A stretch of DNA of 64,000 nt, from NCBI RefSeq assembly GCF_013085545.1, contig NZ_CP039543.1, positions 1,426,001-1,490,000 of the forward strand. Reading direction: 5' to 3'. A program made the translations under genes and the position numbers. Shown in pieces: positions 17,799 to 26,863 of the stretch. Every line of letters starts with the position of its first letter. Position 1 is the stretch's first letter. The notes under the pieces were generated by a model. It was not told the DNA's origin and searched no databases. It saw only the letters and a program-made list of their open reading frames with translations. This DNA is from Oceanidesulfovibrio marinus. GTDB taxonomy: Bacteria > Desulfobacterota > Desulfovibrionia > Desulfovibrionales > Desulfovibrionaceae.

Positions 17799-18116
17799 AT
17801 GGCAACGGTTGAATACGCCGGCAAGAGCTTTGAGGTTGATGAGGACGGTTTCCTGCAACGCTTCGAAGACTGGTGCCCCGAGTGGGTTGACTACGTGAAA
17901 GAGTCCGAGGGCATCAAAGAGCTCACGGAAGGCCACCAGAAGGTCATCGATTTCCTGCAGGACTACTACAAGAAGAACGGCATCGCCCCCATGGTCCGCA
18001 TCCTGTCCAAGGTGACCGGCTACAAGCTGAAGCAGATCTACGAGCTGTTCCCCTCGGGCCCCGGCAAGGGAGCCTGTAAGATGGCCGGTCTGCCCAAGCC
18101 CACCGGCTGCGTCTAA
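17799..18116 (+). CDS. dsrC: DsrC, sulfur-trithiolate carrier protein of dissimilatory sulfite reduction
   Basis: A 105-residue protein with the full DsrC fold and the essential flexible C-terminal arm carrying Cys93 and Cys104 (GACKMAGLPKPTGCV), with the second cysteine next to last. DsrC accepts sulfur from DsrAB as a trisulfide between these two cysteines and is then reduced by the DsrMKJOP membrane complex. The start at 17799 has an optimal AAGGAGG seven bases upstream, and the translated sequence begins MATVEYAGKSFEVDEDGF as in the family. The gene is monocistronic, with its own candidate promoter and strong terminator. This agrees with the high, separate expression of dsrC known from sulfate reducers. 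Confidence 0.98.
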   Translation: MATVEYAGKSFEVDEDGFLQRFEDWCPEWVDYVKESEGIKELTEGHQKVIDFLQDYYKKNGIAPMVRILSKVTGYKLKQIYELFPSGPGKGACKMAGLPKPTGCV

Positions 18117-18150
18117 GTCGCACCCGACGCACAAAGCATCTCGATGTTCA

Positions 18151-18181
18151 GAGGACGGGGTTCGCCCCGTCCTCTTTTTTT
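18151..18181 (+). terminator. Rho-independent terminator of dsrC
   Basis: Perfect 10-bp stem GAGGACGGGG/CCCCGTCCTC with TTCG tetraloop and seven T. Confidence 0.95.
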
Positions 18182-18225
18182 GCGCTTTCGGCGCCGGGTA
18201 TGCGTTTCTCCGCTGCCCGCTCCCC

Positions 18226-19104
18226 TCATGCCTCCACTCTGGCGTACTCGTAAAAGCCCCTGCCGCTCTGCACGCCGAGCCTGCCCTCCTCCACGTACTG
18301 CGCCAAGTAATCCACGATGCGCTGCAGGCCGTTATCCTGCAACTGTTCCGCGCCGAGTCTGGCAATGCGCAACGCCGTGTCCAGGCCCACCATGTCCAGA
18401 ATCCCGAAGGGTCCGACAGGCATGTGCATGACGCGCTTCCAGGCCATGTCCACGGTCTCGGGCGAAGCAACGTCGTCCACTGCCAGCTCCAGTGCCGCCC
18501 GGGTCAGAGCGTTGAGGAGGTTGTTGAACACATAGCCGGGATGCTCCCGCTTGAGCACGATGGGCGCCTGCCCCAACTCGCCCGCCAGCTCCTGGAGCAG
18601 CACCAGCACCGCGGGGCTGGTGCCGGGGTGGCCCATGATGTCCACCACGTCGCCGCCGCGCATGGGCGAGTGGAAATGAAACGCGGCGAACAGCTCGGGT
18701 CTGCCTGTGGCGTCCGCCAGCATGGAAGGCACAAGGTCCGAGGTGTTCGTGGTAAACACGGTGTCCGGGTCGCAGACCTCGTTCAGTTGCGCAAAGACCG
18801 CGCGTTTGAGCGCGATGTCCTCGGGCACGGACTCGCTCACCAGATCCACGCCGACAGCGGCGCGCCCCAGGTCCTCTTCCTGATGCAGCCGCTCCAGACC
18901 GGCGGCGGCCGCCTCAGCATCGATATGGCCGCCCGCCGCAAGCTCGTTGTACATGCCGGCTATCGCGCCGGCCGCATGCTCCAGCCGTTCCTTCGAGACA
19001 TCGTGCATAACCGTGTCGAACCCGCGCAGGGCGAACAGGGCGGCCACCTGGGTCCCGATGGTTCCGGAACCGACAATCAGCACGCGTTTCACTGTCGTCT
19101 CCAT
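18226..19104 (-). CDS. 3-hydroxyacyl-CoA dehydrogenase family protein
   Basis: A 292-residue protein. The N-terminal NAD-binding motif is VLIVGSGTIGTQVA (about 8-21). The central part shows LVSESVPEDIALK, FTTNTSDLVPS and FAAFHFHSPM (His at the catalytic position), and the C-terminal helical domain shows HPGYVFNNLLNALTRAAL and GPFGILDMVGLD, ending SGRGFYEY. This is the FadB2/Hbd type: NAD-dependent oxidation of 3-hydroxyacyl-CoA (for example 3-hydroxybutyryl-CoA) or the reverse reaction. The ATG at 19104 has GTGAGG upstream; the longer frame begins with the GTG of that same site. It lies 48 bases after a TetR gene in the same orientation and is probably in its operon. Confidence 0.9.
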   Translation of the reverse strand: METTVKRVLIVGSGTIGTQVAALFALRGFDTVMHDVSKERLEHAAGAIAGMYNELAAGGHIDAEAAAAGLERLHQEEDLGRAAVGVDLVSESVPEDIALKRAVFAQLNEVCDPDTVFTTNTSDLVPSMLADATGRPELFAAFHFHSPMRGGDVVDIMGHPGTSPAVLVLLQELAGELGQAPIVLKREHPGYVFNNLLNALTRAALELAVDDVASPETVDMAWKRVMHMPVGPFGILDMVGLDTALRIARLGAEQLQDNGLQRIVDYLAQYVEEGRLGVQSGRGFYEYARVEA

Positions 19105-19152
19105 CTCGCACCTCACTTTCTTATGTAATTTCCGGCCATTCCAGGCCGGGGA

Positions 19153-19737
19153 TCATTCATTACCACTGTCCGGGCTTCCGATGCCGTGCACAAAACGGTG
19201 CGCTGCGCCCCTGGCGGCGCCTTCATCCAGCCCCACATGCCCCAGCAGGAACAGGGTGATGTAGTTATGCAGCGCGCCCTGGAACGTGGCGGCAAGCAAC
19301 GCCGCGTCGTCCTCCACGGTTCCAGCCTCCACCGCGCGTACGAAAATCCGCTCTATGGCCCGGAACTGTCGCTCCGCATGGACCGCTGCGATCTCGTGTT
19401 GCGGCGACTCGGGCGAGGCGAACATGAGCGCGAGAAAGAGCCGGTACATCTCCGGGTTGCTCGCGGCATAGGCAAAGAGTGTTGCGGCGCACCGCGTCAG
19501 GTCCGGCTCGATGTCTCCGCTGGGCTCCTGCTCTTCCAGGTGGACCAGAACCGGGGACAGACGCTCGTCCAGCAAGGTGGACAACAGCCCCTGCTTGCTC
19601 TTGAAGTGGTAGTACAGCGTGGGCTTGGTCACTCCGGTCGCAGCCACAATCTCCTGCACGCCGACGCCTTCGTACCCCCGCTTTGCAAAGAGCAGGAGCG
19701 CCTGATCCAGCATGGTCTTCCGAGTATCGATGTTCAT
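19153..19737 (-). CDS. TetR/AcrR family transcriptional repressor
   Basis: A 194-residue protein. The helix-turn-helix is at residues about 25-45 (GVGVQEIVAATGVTKPTLYYHFKSKQG), followed by a helical ligand-binding domain. The ATG at 19737 gives MNIDTRKTMLDQALLLFAKRGYEG, the standard N-terminus. A perfect palindrome lies 12 bases in front of the start codon, so autoregulation is very likely. The gene leads the hydroxyacyl-CoA dehydrogenase gene, so the inducer may be an acyl-CoA or fatty acid; this is inference from context. Confidence 0.92.
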   Translation of the reverse strand: MNIDTRKTMLDQALLLFAKRGYEGVGVQEIVAATGVTKPTLYYHFKSKQGLLSTLLDERLSPVLVHLEEQEPSGDIEPDLTRCAATLFAYAASNPEMYRLFLALMFASPESPQHEIAAVHAERQFRAIERIFVRAVEAGTVEDDAALLAATFQGALHNYITLFLLGHVGLDEGAARGAAHRFVHGIGSPDSGNE

Positions 19738-19748
19738 GGAACGAGTCT

Positions 19749-19768
19749 TATACCTACCGGTAGGTATA
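19749..19768. promoter_or_regulatory. operator palindrome of the TetR regulator
   Basis: A perfect 20-base palindrome, TATACCTACCGGTAGGTATA, directly upstream of the TetR start. TACCTACCGGTAGGTA-type sites are well known for TetR/AcrR regulators. Its position would block transcription of the tetR-dehydrogenase operon. Confidence 0.85.
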
Positions 19769-19858
19769 GTCAACATCCAGAAACAACATGACCGCGCGCC
19801 GCCGTTTTTCCACCAGCGGCACGCGGTCATATCATCCAGAATTTCAGAGAGATGTGTG

Positions 19859-22477
19859 CTAGCTTTGCTGTATTTTCCGGAACAGCTTGTCCTTGCGCGA
19901 CTCGAAGATAAGCGCCGTGCGCAGGGCCGAGATGCCCAGCGCCAGGAGGGAGAAAAGCACGATGATGTTCGTCTGGATTGCGAACTTCTCGCGCAGTGGC
20001 ATCTCCCCTGTAAAATCTATCCCCAGCGCCGGCCCCCAGTAGGACGCCAGCGGCAGGAAGGCGAAGGAAAGCACCAGGCAGGCCAGCTCCAGCCACATGA
20101 AGGTCTTGCCCATGATCATCACGAACAGCGTGGAGTCGCGCACGATCTTCAGGGTGCGCAGCCGACTCTCCAGCTTTTCCAGTTTGGCCTGCACCTTCTC
20201 TTCCATGTCGCTGGCCTTGCGGAAGTTGTCCGCCACCTGCAGATGCTGCGACATGACCCAGTTGAGGTGCTTGGCCACGTAGTTGAAGTCCTTGTTGAAA
20301 TCCACGAGTATCCGCGGAAACGGGAACCAGGAGGACTCCTGCCGGATGACCTTGAGCCGCTCCATGTAGTTGGCGTACTTTTTCTTGAGCTTGCGGCCCT
20401 CCTCCTCCACACGCTTTTGGAGGTCGCGCGCCAGGGCCAGGCGCTCCTGCGCCAGCTTGATGAAGGCCACGTAGTTCTTGATCTCGGACATCCGCTGCAC
20501 CATGGCGATGCGGTTCTCCATCTCCTCGTAGAAGGGATGGTCGGTGGGGAACCAGCGTCCCACCTCCTTCTTCAGCTCCTCGAAGCTCTTGAGCTCGTCC
20601 TCGGCGCGGCTCTTGGCGTCGCTCCAAAGGCGGTGCAGGGAGGAAAGAAGCTGCACGTGGCCGCGCTCCATCTCCGGGTCGAACAGGGCGCGGTTGAACA
20701 TGTGCGGGTCCTTGGCGAAGAGCTCCTCGAAAAATCCCATGGCCTGCTCGGCAAAGCCCATCTTCACCTGGCACACGCCCTGGCGATAGGCGGCGTCCAG
20801 CCATGTGGGCGAAATCTTGAGCACGCTCTTGTACAGCTCCATGGCTGTCTCGTGCTTGCCCATCATCTCCTGCGCGCGCCCCTGCAGGAACAGCAGGTAG
20901 GCCTGCTGCAACGGCGTGGAGGCGTGCCGCTCGGCCTCGCCCCACAGGGAAAGCGCCCGCGGCTCCTCCCCCCGTTCCAGCATAGAGAACCCGCGCAGGG
21001 CCAGGGGCTGATAGTTGCGCGGCGCCTTGAAAATTTCCTTGGAGACGATACGCTCCACGCTGACCGACTCGCCCTCCAGAAGCAGTGCAAGCGCCTCCCA
21101 GACAGGGTCGCCGCTCGGCTCGGCAAGCTGCGTCAATGCCTTGGGGTACTCGCGCCCCTGGCTGCGCCACACGGTGCGGAGCATGCGCAGCTGGGACGGT
21201 GCGTTGATCTCGTAGATCGCCCGCATCAGCAGGCTTTCCGTGGTGCCTTGGCCATGCAACAGATCGCCGATGGCCTCGGTCACCTCGCCCTTCAGTGTCG
21301 AGTCGATCCCTTCCAGGGCGCGGCGCATCTCGTCGATGTCCACGGCGGCCACGCGTTCCCAGATGTCCTGCTCCAGCTCTTCCATGTGCCGGCTGGGGCA
21401 CTCCGTGACCTTGTGCGTGCGCTGGCCGCAGTAGAAGCAGGACGGGTTCTGCCCGGCCACCAGCCGTTTGGGCAGCTCCACCTGGAGCATGTCCTCCATC
21501 ACGGCCAGCTCGTCCTTAAGGCTCACATTGCACCAGTCGTCCATGGAGCTCTGGTCCACGGAGAAGCGCACATCCTTGATCTTGAATCCATCGCCCATGA
21601 GAAATGCCGTGCGGTAGCTCATGTGCGGGAAGTCCGGCGAGAGCTGGTCCCAGTCCAGGGCGATCTTCTTGTACATCTCCGGGTTCAGGTTCAGGCCCTT
21701 CCTGTCCACGATGGCCTGGACGCACGGCCAGTACTTCTCCGGGGCCGATTCCCGCAGCCGGGAGACCATGCCGAGATACTCCTGGCACCACGTGCGCAGC
21801 TCACGCAGGGTGTCCAGCGGCAGCATCAGAAAGTTGTTGCTGAGGATATACTTGGTTTTGAGCCGCTTGAGTATCTGCTCGATCTCGGAGAAGAACTCCC
21901 GCCATCCGTGCTGGAACGATTTGTCCAGCGGGTTGCCCACCGGCTTGAGCACTAGATACCAGCCCATGGACGACTGGTACGGCAGCCGCGGATCGGCGTG
22001 CAGCGTCTTCCATTCCACCTTGGCCATGCCGGTTTTACGCGGCGCTGGCTTGAGCTCGATTCCCGGAGAACCCTTCAACGTATCGGCCAACTTGGGATGC
22101 ACCCAGGCCTGGAAATCTTCCGGAATCGGCGCCTCCTGGCTGGCCAGATCGCGGTCCAGAGACATGGAGAGCTGCAGCTTCATGTCCACCAGCAGCTTGG
22201 CCGGAGCCGCCTGTACAAACGCCTTCAGGGGGTTGAGGCGCGACCAGACCTCCAGCTTGGCCAGCGCCATGAAGACATCTTTGGTGAAGAAGAACCACAG
22301 AGCCTGCCGCCGCTCCGAGGCCATCTGCATGCCGCCATAGTCGGCCAGGGTCTTTGCCACCGCAGGGTTCAGGTCCGCGGACCAGGAGACCCACGCCGCA
22401 AAACCCGTGGCGACCATCCGCGATTCCTTGAACTGGGGCAGCTTTTTGACGAGCGAGCTCAGCGTTATCTTGTCCAT
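19859..22477 (-). CDS. TPR membrane protein with a CCHC zinc knuckle, function unknown
   Basis: An 872-residue protein that I do not recognise as a named family. The ATG at 22477 follows AAGGAGAAGGG. Residues 1-320 form a globular region without known motifs. At about 345-358 the sequence CFYCGQRTHKVTEC fits the C-x2-C-x4-H-x4-C zinc knuckle. Residues about 490-600 hold TPR-like helical pairs, residues about 640-790 are strongly charged coiled coil, and two hydrophobic segments near the C-terminus (about 800-825 and 840-860) make it a membrane-anchored protein with the bulk in the cytoplasm. It is divergent from a MoaE-like gene and shows no operon partner. The combination is unusual; retroviral-type knuckles are rare in bacteria. 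Confidence 0.75.
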   Translation of the reverse strand: MDKITLSSLVKKLPQFKESRMVATGFAAWVSWSADLNPAVAKTLADYGGMQMASERRQALWFFFTKDVFMALAKLEVWSRLNPLKAFVQAAPAKLLVDMKLQLSMSLDRDLASQEAPIPEDFQAWVHPKLADTLKGSPGIELKPAPRKTGMAKVEWKTLHADPRLPYQSSMGWYLVLKPVGNPLDKSFQHGWREFFSEIEQILKRLKTKYILSNNFLMLPLDTLRELRTWCQEYLGMVSRLRESAPEKYWPCVQAIVDRKGLNLNPEMYKKIALDWDQLSPDFPHMSYRTAFLMGDGFKIKDVRFSVDQSSMDDWCNVSLKDELAVMEDMLQVELPKRLVAGQNPSCFYCGQRTHKVTECPSRHMEELEQDIWERVAAVDIDEMRRALEGIDSTLKGEVTEAIGDLLHGQGTTESLLMRAIYEINAPSQLRMLRTVWRSQGREYPKALTQLAEPSGDPVWEALALLLEGESVSVERIVSKEIFKAPRNYQPLALRGFSMLERGEEPRALSLWGEAERHASTPLQQAYLLFLQGRAQEMMGKHETAMELYKSVLKISPTWLDAAYRQGVCQVKMGFAEQAMGFFEELFAKDPHMFNRALFDPEMERGHVQLLSSLHRLWSDAKSRAEDELKSFEELKKEVGRWFPTDHPFYEEMENRIAMVQRMSEIKNYVAFIKLAQERLALARDLQKRVEEEGRKLKKKYANYMERLKVIRQESSWFPFPRILVDFNKDFNYVAKHLNWVMSQHLQVADNFRKASDMEEKVQAKLEKLESRLRTLKIVRDSTLFVMIMGKTFMWLELACLVLSFAFLPLASYWGPALGIDFTGEMPLREKFAIQTNIIVLFSLLALGISALRTALIFESRKDKLFRKIQQS

Positions 22478-22521
22478 CCCTTCTCCTTGACGTGGGGCAT
22501 GGAACAGGGAACTATGCCCGT

Positions 22522-22896
22522 ATGAAACCAATGAGCGCAGACGCCGCCATCGCGGCCATAAAACAGGAACCCGGCTTTGCCGAGAACGTCGGCATGATTC
22601 TCGTCCACAACGGCGTGGTGCGCGCCACCTCCCGCAAGGACAAGCGCGCGGTCACCGCCGTGGACGTCACCCCCGACCAGGATCGCATCGAAGCGTTGCG
22701 GCAGGAGTTCGAGAGCTATCCCGGTATCTTCCGCGTGTATGCCGAAGCCCGCGGCGGCCATCTCGTTCCTGGCGACGACGTGCTCCTGCTCGTCGTAGCC
22801 GGCGACATTCGCGAGAATGTGAAGGCCGCCCTGGCCGAGTTCCTCGACCGGGTCAAGAGCGAGGCCGTCAGCAAAGTCGAGCACATGGCCGAGTAG
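22522..22896 (+). CDS. MoaE-like protein (molybdopterin synthase catalytic subunit family)
   Basis: A 124-residue protein. VGMILVHNGVVRATSRKDK near the N-terminus matches the start of the MoaE fold, and FRVYAEARGGHLVPGDDVLLLVVAGDIRENVKAALAEFLDRVKSEA matches its second half (IxHRxGxLxxGExxVxVxxxxxHRxxAFxA in typical MoaE). The usual HR pairs and the catalytic lysine region are altered, so it may be a diverged paralogue rather than the working synthase subunit. It is divergent from the TPR gene with a short shared promoter region. The start is the ATG at 22522; AGGGA lies a little far upstream. The window contains a molybdoenzyme that would need the cofactor. Confidence 0.68.
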   Translation: MKPMSADAAIAAIKQEPGFAENVGMILVHNGVVRATSRKDKRAVTAVDVTPDQDRIEALRQEFESYPGIFRVYAEARGGHLVPGDDVLLLVVAGDIRENVKAALAEFLDRVKSEAVSKVEHMAE

Positions 22897-23161
22897 CTGC
22901 GGCGCGCCGGCGGCGGTTTTTTGGCGTCCGGCGCACCACGTCCTGTCCGCGTTGAGTTCGCCCCGTCCCGTTGCGGGATGCGTTTGGCGTGTCTCTATGG
23001 TTTCATCCTGAAGCATTCTTCAGATTTATCCTTGAATATTCGTCTGTTACAATAGCTGCACAAAGGTTTCGTCATTGGGCTGTCCGGACGCGCTGTGTAT
23101 GCGCTTCCCCTGATGGCGGCTCGATCATTGCCTTTTCAGGGACATGGATGCAATAGACGTG

Positions 23162-24367
23162 CTAGGTTGCGCCGCCTTCCGTAGCGGACAACACCCGCTC
23201 CAGGGCGGAGTACGCCGCATCCACCTCCAACGCTTCCATGCAGAGCGGCTCGCCGCAGTCCCCTTTCGATCCGGCCACGGCGCACGGCGCACAGGAAAGC
23301 GGCGACATTGCCGCCTCGTGCGGTTCGCCGCCCCATACGCTCCAGGGATACGTCCACGAGACTTCATCGGTCGGCCCCATCACCGTGAGGCTCGGCGTGC
23401 TCACGGCCACGGCCAGATGCCGCGGCAAAGAGCAGTTGCCCACGTGCAGCACCGCGGCTTCGATGCACGCCGCGGCTGTGCGCAACGGAAGCGGCTGCGC
23501 CGCATACCTGATGGAGCCGGCCGGAACGCCCTGCTCCACGGCGGCGCGATGCACAGTCTGGACGACCTCTTCTTCGCCCGGTCCGTGCAGCAGCAGATAA
23601 ACCAGCTTGGGATGCGCCCGCCAGACCATGGCCAAAAGCCGGGCGAAACGCTCCTCCGGCCAGCGCCGACACGGCCGCGCCTGCGTGGGGTCCACGCTTA
23701 CCAGCCGGCCGCGCCATGCGCCGCGGCGGGACCCGGCTGCCGATCCGTGTTCCTCATCCTGGCCTACCACCGCCCCACCGGCCTCTGCATTCTGTTCCGC
23801 AACCGGGATCTCGCCCCCGCGGCTCGCCTCCCCGGAAAACAATGCATCGAGCTCCGTAAGCGCCTCGGCGCGGTCGCCCTCGTCCAGGTAGATGCGCGGC
23901 CGCTCGCCCTGCCACTCGATGCCTAGCGGAGCCAGCAGGTCCACCTTGCTCCTGGCGGCGTAGCCCGGCCGGCGCGTGACCATGTGCGTGTAGAACGGCC
24001 GCAGGTGGAGACCGCTCGTATCGGCAATTCGCACCTGCGCGCCGGAGAGCATCGCCACTATCCGCGTAAGCACGGTGCGCTGATAATCCACCACGAGGTC
24101 GAAACGCATGCTCCGTGTCATCCGCAAGGCAATACGCAGCGCGCGGACAATCCCGGTGGTGTCCGCCGCATTCACCGCATGGATTCGCGTAATATGCGGA
24201 TTGTTCTCCAGCAGCAGCGCGGCGCGCGTGTCCGTCAGCACATGGATCTCGGCCCCGGGGTAGGCCCGCGCCAGGCACTCGATGGCCGGCGTGGCTAGGA
24301 GCACATCGCCCAGAAGCGAGAGCTGGCAGACAAGAATACAAGAAAAATCAATCGGCGCGGAGCGCAT
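23162..24367 (-). CDS. glycosyltransferase family 9 protein (heptosyltransferase-like)
   Basis: A 401-residue protein. The N-terminal half begins ILVCQLSLLGDVLLATPAIECLARAYPGAEIHVLTD, the GT9/WaaF signature, and the C-terminal half shows LVSVDPTQARPCRRWPEERFARLL and SLTVMGPTDE. Such enzymes add heptose or other sugars to the LPS core from ADP-activated donors. The usual HLA/AVG acceptor region is present as SLPRHLAVAVSTPSL. A Gly/Glu-rich insert at about 175-210 is unlike the core family and may be a linker. The ATG at 24367 has GGAGAA upstream. Divergent from the sensor phosphatase. Confidence 0.87.
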   Translation of the reverse strand: MRSAPIDFSCILVCQLSLLGDVLLATPAIECLARAYPGAEIHVLTDTRAALLLENNPHITRIHAVNAADTTGIVRALRIALRMTRSMRFDLVVDYQRTVLTRIVAMLSGAQVRIADTSGLHLRPFYTHMVTRRPGYAARSKVDLLAPLGIEWQGERPRIYLDEGDRAEALTELDALFSGEASRGGEIPVAEQNAEAGGAVVGQDEEHGSAAGSRRGAWRGRLVSVDPTQARPCRRWPEERFARLLAMVWRAHPKLVYLLLHGPGEEEVVQTVHRAAVEQGVPAGSIRYAAQPLPLRTAAACIEAAVLHVGNCSLPRHLAVAVSTPSLTVMGPTDEVSWTYPWSVWGGEPHEAAMSPLSCAPCAVAGSKGDCGEPLCMEALEVDAAYSALERVLSATEGGAT

Positions 24368-24565
24368 GGGGTTCTCCGAAGCCGCCAGTGCATCGGCGGC
24401 AGTCGTATGGTGCAGCTTACGAAACCTATCATTCTGGTCAAGCTTTTATTCGACTGATAACATTATGCTTTACTCTCGCCGCTCCTTGCATCGCCCCTGT
24501 CGCTCTGGACAACGCACCCCATTCCATGCTCTTTTTTATATATCGGGATGTGTGTAGGTTACATT

Positions 24566-26725
24566 ATGAGCTTTCGCTGGAAAATATTCTTCATCGTCCT
24601 GGCGTTCAGCCTGGTGCCCGTGGGCGTCGTGTCCCTCGTCAACCACTCCATTACGGAGAGCGCAGGCGAGCTCATATCCACAGGCGCGGCCAACGCCATG
24701 GAAGACGTGGTGCGCAACGACCTCATCCAGATGGTCTCCAACCTCGCCACGGGTATTAACAAGCAGAAGCAGACGCTGCTCTTCACCGTGGGCGTGCTTG
24801 CCGACGAGACACAGCGCGCCCTGACCGAACCGCCGGCCCGAGTCCTCGAACCGATCTATTCCACCCAGGAGTTCGGAAACCCCGGCGCGGCACCGGATGA
24901 CGCCACCGAGGACCCCGTCTACTCACCGCCTCAACAAGAAACCACCGCCGTCAGCCGGCAACACCCGGTCATGTTTTATGCCGACAAGCGCCCCATGAAG
25001 CAGGCCGACGGCTCCTACCCGGCGGACGTGCGCGGCCTTTCCGCCACGGCATCCCTCATGCGCCGCATCCTGAAGACCTTTCCCCACACCGTGTTCCGGG
25101 TCTACATCACGCTGGAGAACGGTCTGCACTGCTCCCTGCCGGGCCACGCCGCCTATCCCGAGGGCTATGACCCGCGCGAGCGACCGTGGTACCGCCGCGC
25201 CGTGACCACCGGCACCTTGGTATGGACGCTGCCGCTGCAGGATGTGGCCACGAACCGGATGATCGTCACGGCTTCGGCCCCCATCCGCGACGTCTCCGGC
25301 CGCATCATCGGCGTGGCCGCCCTCGATGTGCTCGACACCGTGGCCATGGGCGGCCGGGAGATCACCGACCGTTGGGGCAGCTCGGCCCGCGCCTTTCTCG
25401 TTTACCCCATGCAGAACCCCGTCACCGGGGCCATGGACCTGCAGGTGGCGGCCAGCCAGCCGCCGATGAAACGCGACAGCGTCTTCCAGGATGACGCCTC
25501 CCAGGAAGACAACGGCGTGCTGCATCCCTGGCTCCCGGGCCTGAAGCCGGACGACAAGGCCCGCCTGCTGGACCGCCTGGACGACGACAGGCCAGGCGCC
25601 ATGGAGGTCCTCTACGACAGCGACGAAAATCTGCTCGCCTACGCCTCCTCCGACTCGATCAGCTTCCTGCTCCTCGTCCCCCAGTCCGTGTACATGTCGC
25701 TGCCCAACGAGGTGCACGAGGCCGTGACCGACGTCACACGGCTCAACATCCTGGTCTCCGGCGCGGCAATGGCCCTCATCCTCATCGCGGTGCTCCTGCT
25801 CGTCTACTTCGGCGCACGCCGTTACACCGTCCATTTCCTGCAGATTGCGGACGCCGCGCGCCGCCTGGGTGAAGGCGATTTTTCTGTCCGGCTCAACATG
25901 CACCTCAAGGACGAGCGCGACCTGATCGTCGGGGCGCTCAACGAAATGGGCCCCAAGCTGCAGGACCACATGCATCTGCGCCATACGCTGGCCGTGGCCG
26001 AGGAGGTGCAACGGAACCTCCTGCCCGGCACGCCGCCCCGGCTGGAGCACTTCGACATCCAGGGGGCCTCCCTCTACTGCGACGAAACCGGCGGCGACTA
26101 CTACGATTTCGTGCCTGTCACCCACGACGGCCTCTCCACCATGGCCGTCATCGTGGGCGACGTGTCCGGCCACGGCGTGCCCTCGGCCCTGCTCATGGCC
26201 ACGGCGCGCGCCCTGTTGCGCTGCCTGTGCGCCGTGCCCTGCCAGGATATGTCCATGGCCCAGCGCGTGGGCCTGGCCAACCGCCTGCTCTGCGACGACG
26301 TCGCCGGCACCGGCCGCTTTATGACGCTCTTCCTGCTGGAACTCGACGATGCCAACAACACCATGCGCTGGGTCCGCGGCGGCCATGATCCCGCCCTGCT
26401 CTATCACCCGGCCAGCGAAACGCTGGAGTACCTCTACGGCGACGGCGTCGTGCTCGGCGTGATCTCGGATTTCCAGTATACCGAGCACGAAGCCCGGCTG
26501 GATGAACCCGGCGACCTGCTCGTCCTGGGCACCGACGGCATCTGGGAAGCGCGTAACGCCAACGGCGACATGTACGGCAAGGACCGCTTCGAGGCGACCG
26601 TCCGCGCCAACGCCCACCTCGACGCCAACGGCATCTTCGACGCCGTCATCACCGATCTGGAAACATTCGCAGCCGGCACTCCCTTTGAAGACGACGTCAC
26701 CCTGGTCGTCATCAAACGGCGGTAG
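24566..26725 (+). CDS. membrane sensor with dCache, HAMP and PP2C-type (SpoIIE/RsbU) phosphatase domains
   Basis: A 719-residue protein. A first membrane helix lies at about 7-25. A large extracytoplasmic double Cache domain follows (about 30-390), with the DPRERPWYRRA and IRDVSGRIIGVAALDV motifs of ligand-binding Cache sensors. Then come a second membrane helix (about 395-415), HAMP (FLQIADAARRLGEGDFSVRL) and a PP2C_SIG domain from about 480 to the end, with GGDYYD and GDVSGHGV metal-binding aspartates and DDVTLVVIKR at the end. It should sense a small molecule outside and dephosphorylate an anti-sigma-factor antagonist or similar protein inside. No such partner lies nearby. I preferred the ATG at 24566 over the GTG at 24548. 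Confidence 0.9.
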   Translation: MSFRWKIFFIVLAFSLVPVGVVSLVNHSITESAGELISTGAANAMEDVVRNDLIQMVSNLATGINKQKQTLLFTVGVLADETQRALTEPPARVLEPIYSTQEFGNPGAAPDDATEDPVYSPPQQETTAVSRQHPVMFYADKRPMKQADGSYPADVRGLSATASLMRRILKTFPHTVFRVYITLENGLHCSLPGHAAYPEGYDPRERPWYRRAVTTGTLVWTLPLQDVATNRMIVTASAPIRDVSGRIIGVAALDVLDTVAMGGREITDRWGSSARAFLVYPMQNPVTGAMDLQVAASQPPMKRDSVFQDDASQEDNGVLHPWLPGLKPDDKARLLDRLDDDRPGAMEVLYDSDENLLAYASSDSISFLLLVPQSVYMSLPNEVHEAVTDVTRLNILVSGAAMALILIAVLLLVYFGARRYTVHFLQIADAARRLGEGDFSVRLNMHLKDERDLIVGALNEMGPKLQDHMHLRHTLAVAEEVQRNLLPGTPPRLEHFDIQGASLYCDETGGDYYDFVPVTHDGLSTMAVIVGDVSGHGVPSALLMATARALLRCLCAVPCQDMSMAQRVGLANRLLCDDVAGTGRFMTLFLLELDDANNTMRWVRGGHDPALLYHPASETLEYLYGDGVVLGVISDFQYTEHEARLDEPGDLLVLGTDGIWEARNANGDMYGKDRFEATVRANAHLDANGIFDAVITDLETFAAGTPFEDDVTLVVIKRR

Positions 26726-26765
26726 TCATCGGCAGGATTCCGATGGCTCTGCCCTCGGGCACCCG

Positions 26766-26843
26766 CCAGGGAGCGCGGCTCCCTGGACCTATATGGACCC
26801 AGAAACCCCAGATTTGGGGTCCAGGGGAACAGTGTTCCCCTGG
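26766..26843. repeat. three hairpins of the CCAGGGG/CCCCTGG repeat family
   Basis: CCAGGGAGC/GCTCCCTGG around GCG (26766-26786), CCCCA/TGGGG around GATT (26806-26819), and CCAGGGGAAC/GTTCCCCTGG around AGT (26821-26843). It lies between convergent gene ends and has the same order of elements as the decayed cluster at 6250-6311. Confidence 0.82.
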
Positions 26844-26863
26844 CCGCCGGAGGCAAAAACATA

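Noticed and set aside
19712-21955. 747-codon open frame on the plus strand
   Set aside because: Antisense to the TPR/zinc-knuckle gene, which has a proper ribosome-binding site and membrane helices; the plus translation is His- and Gln-rich without motifs.
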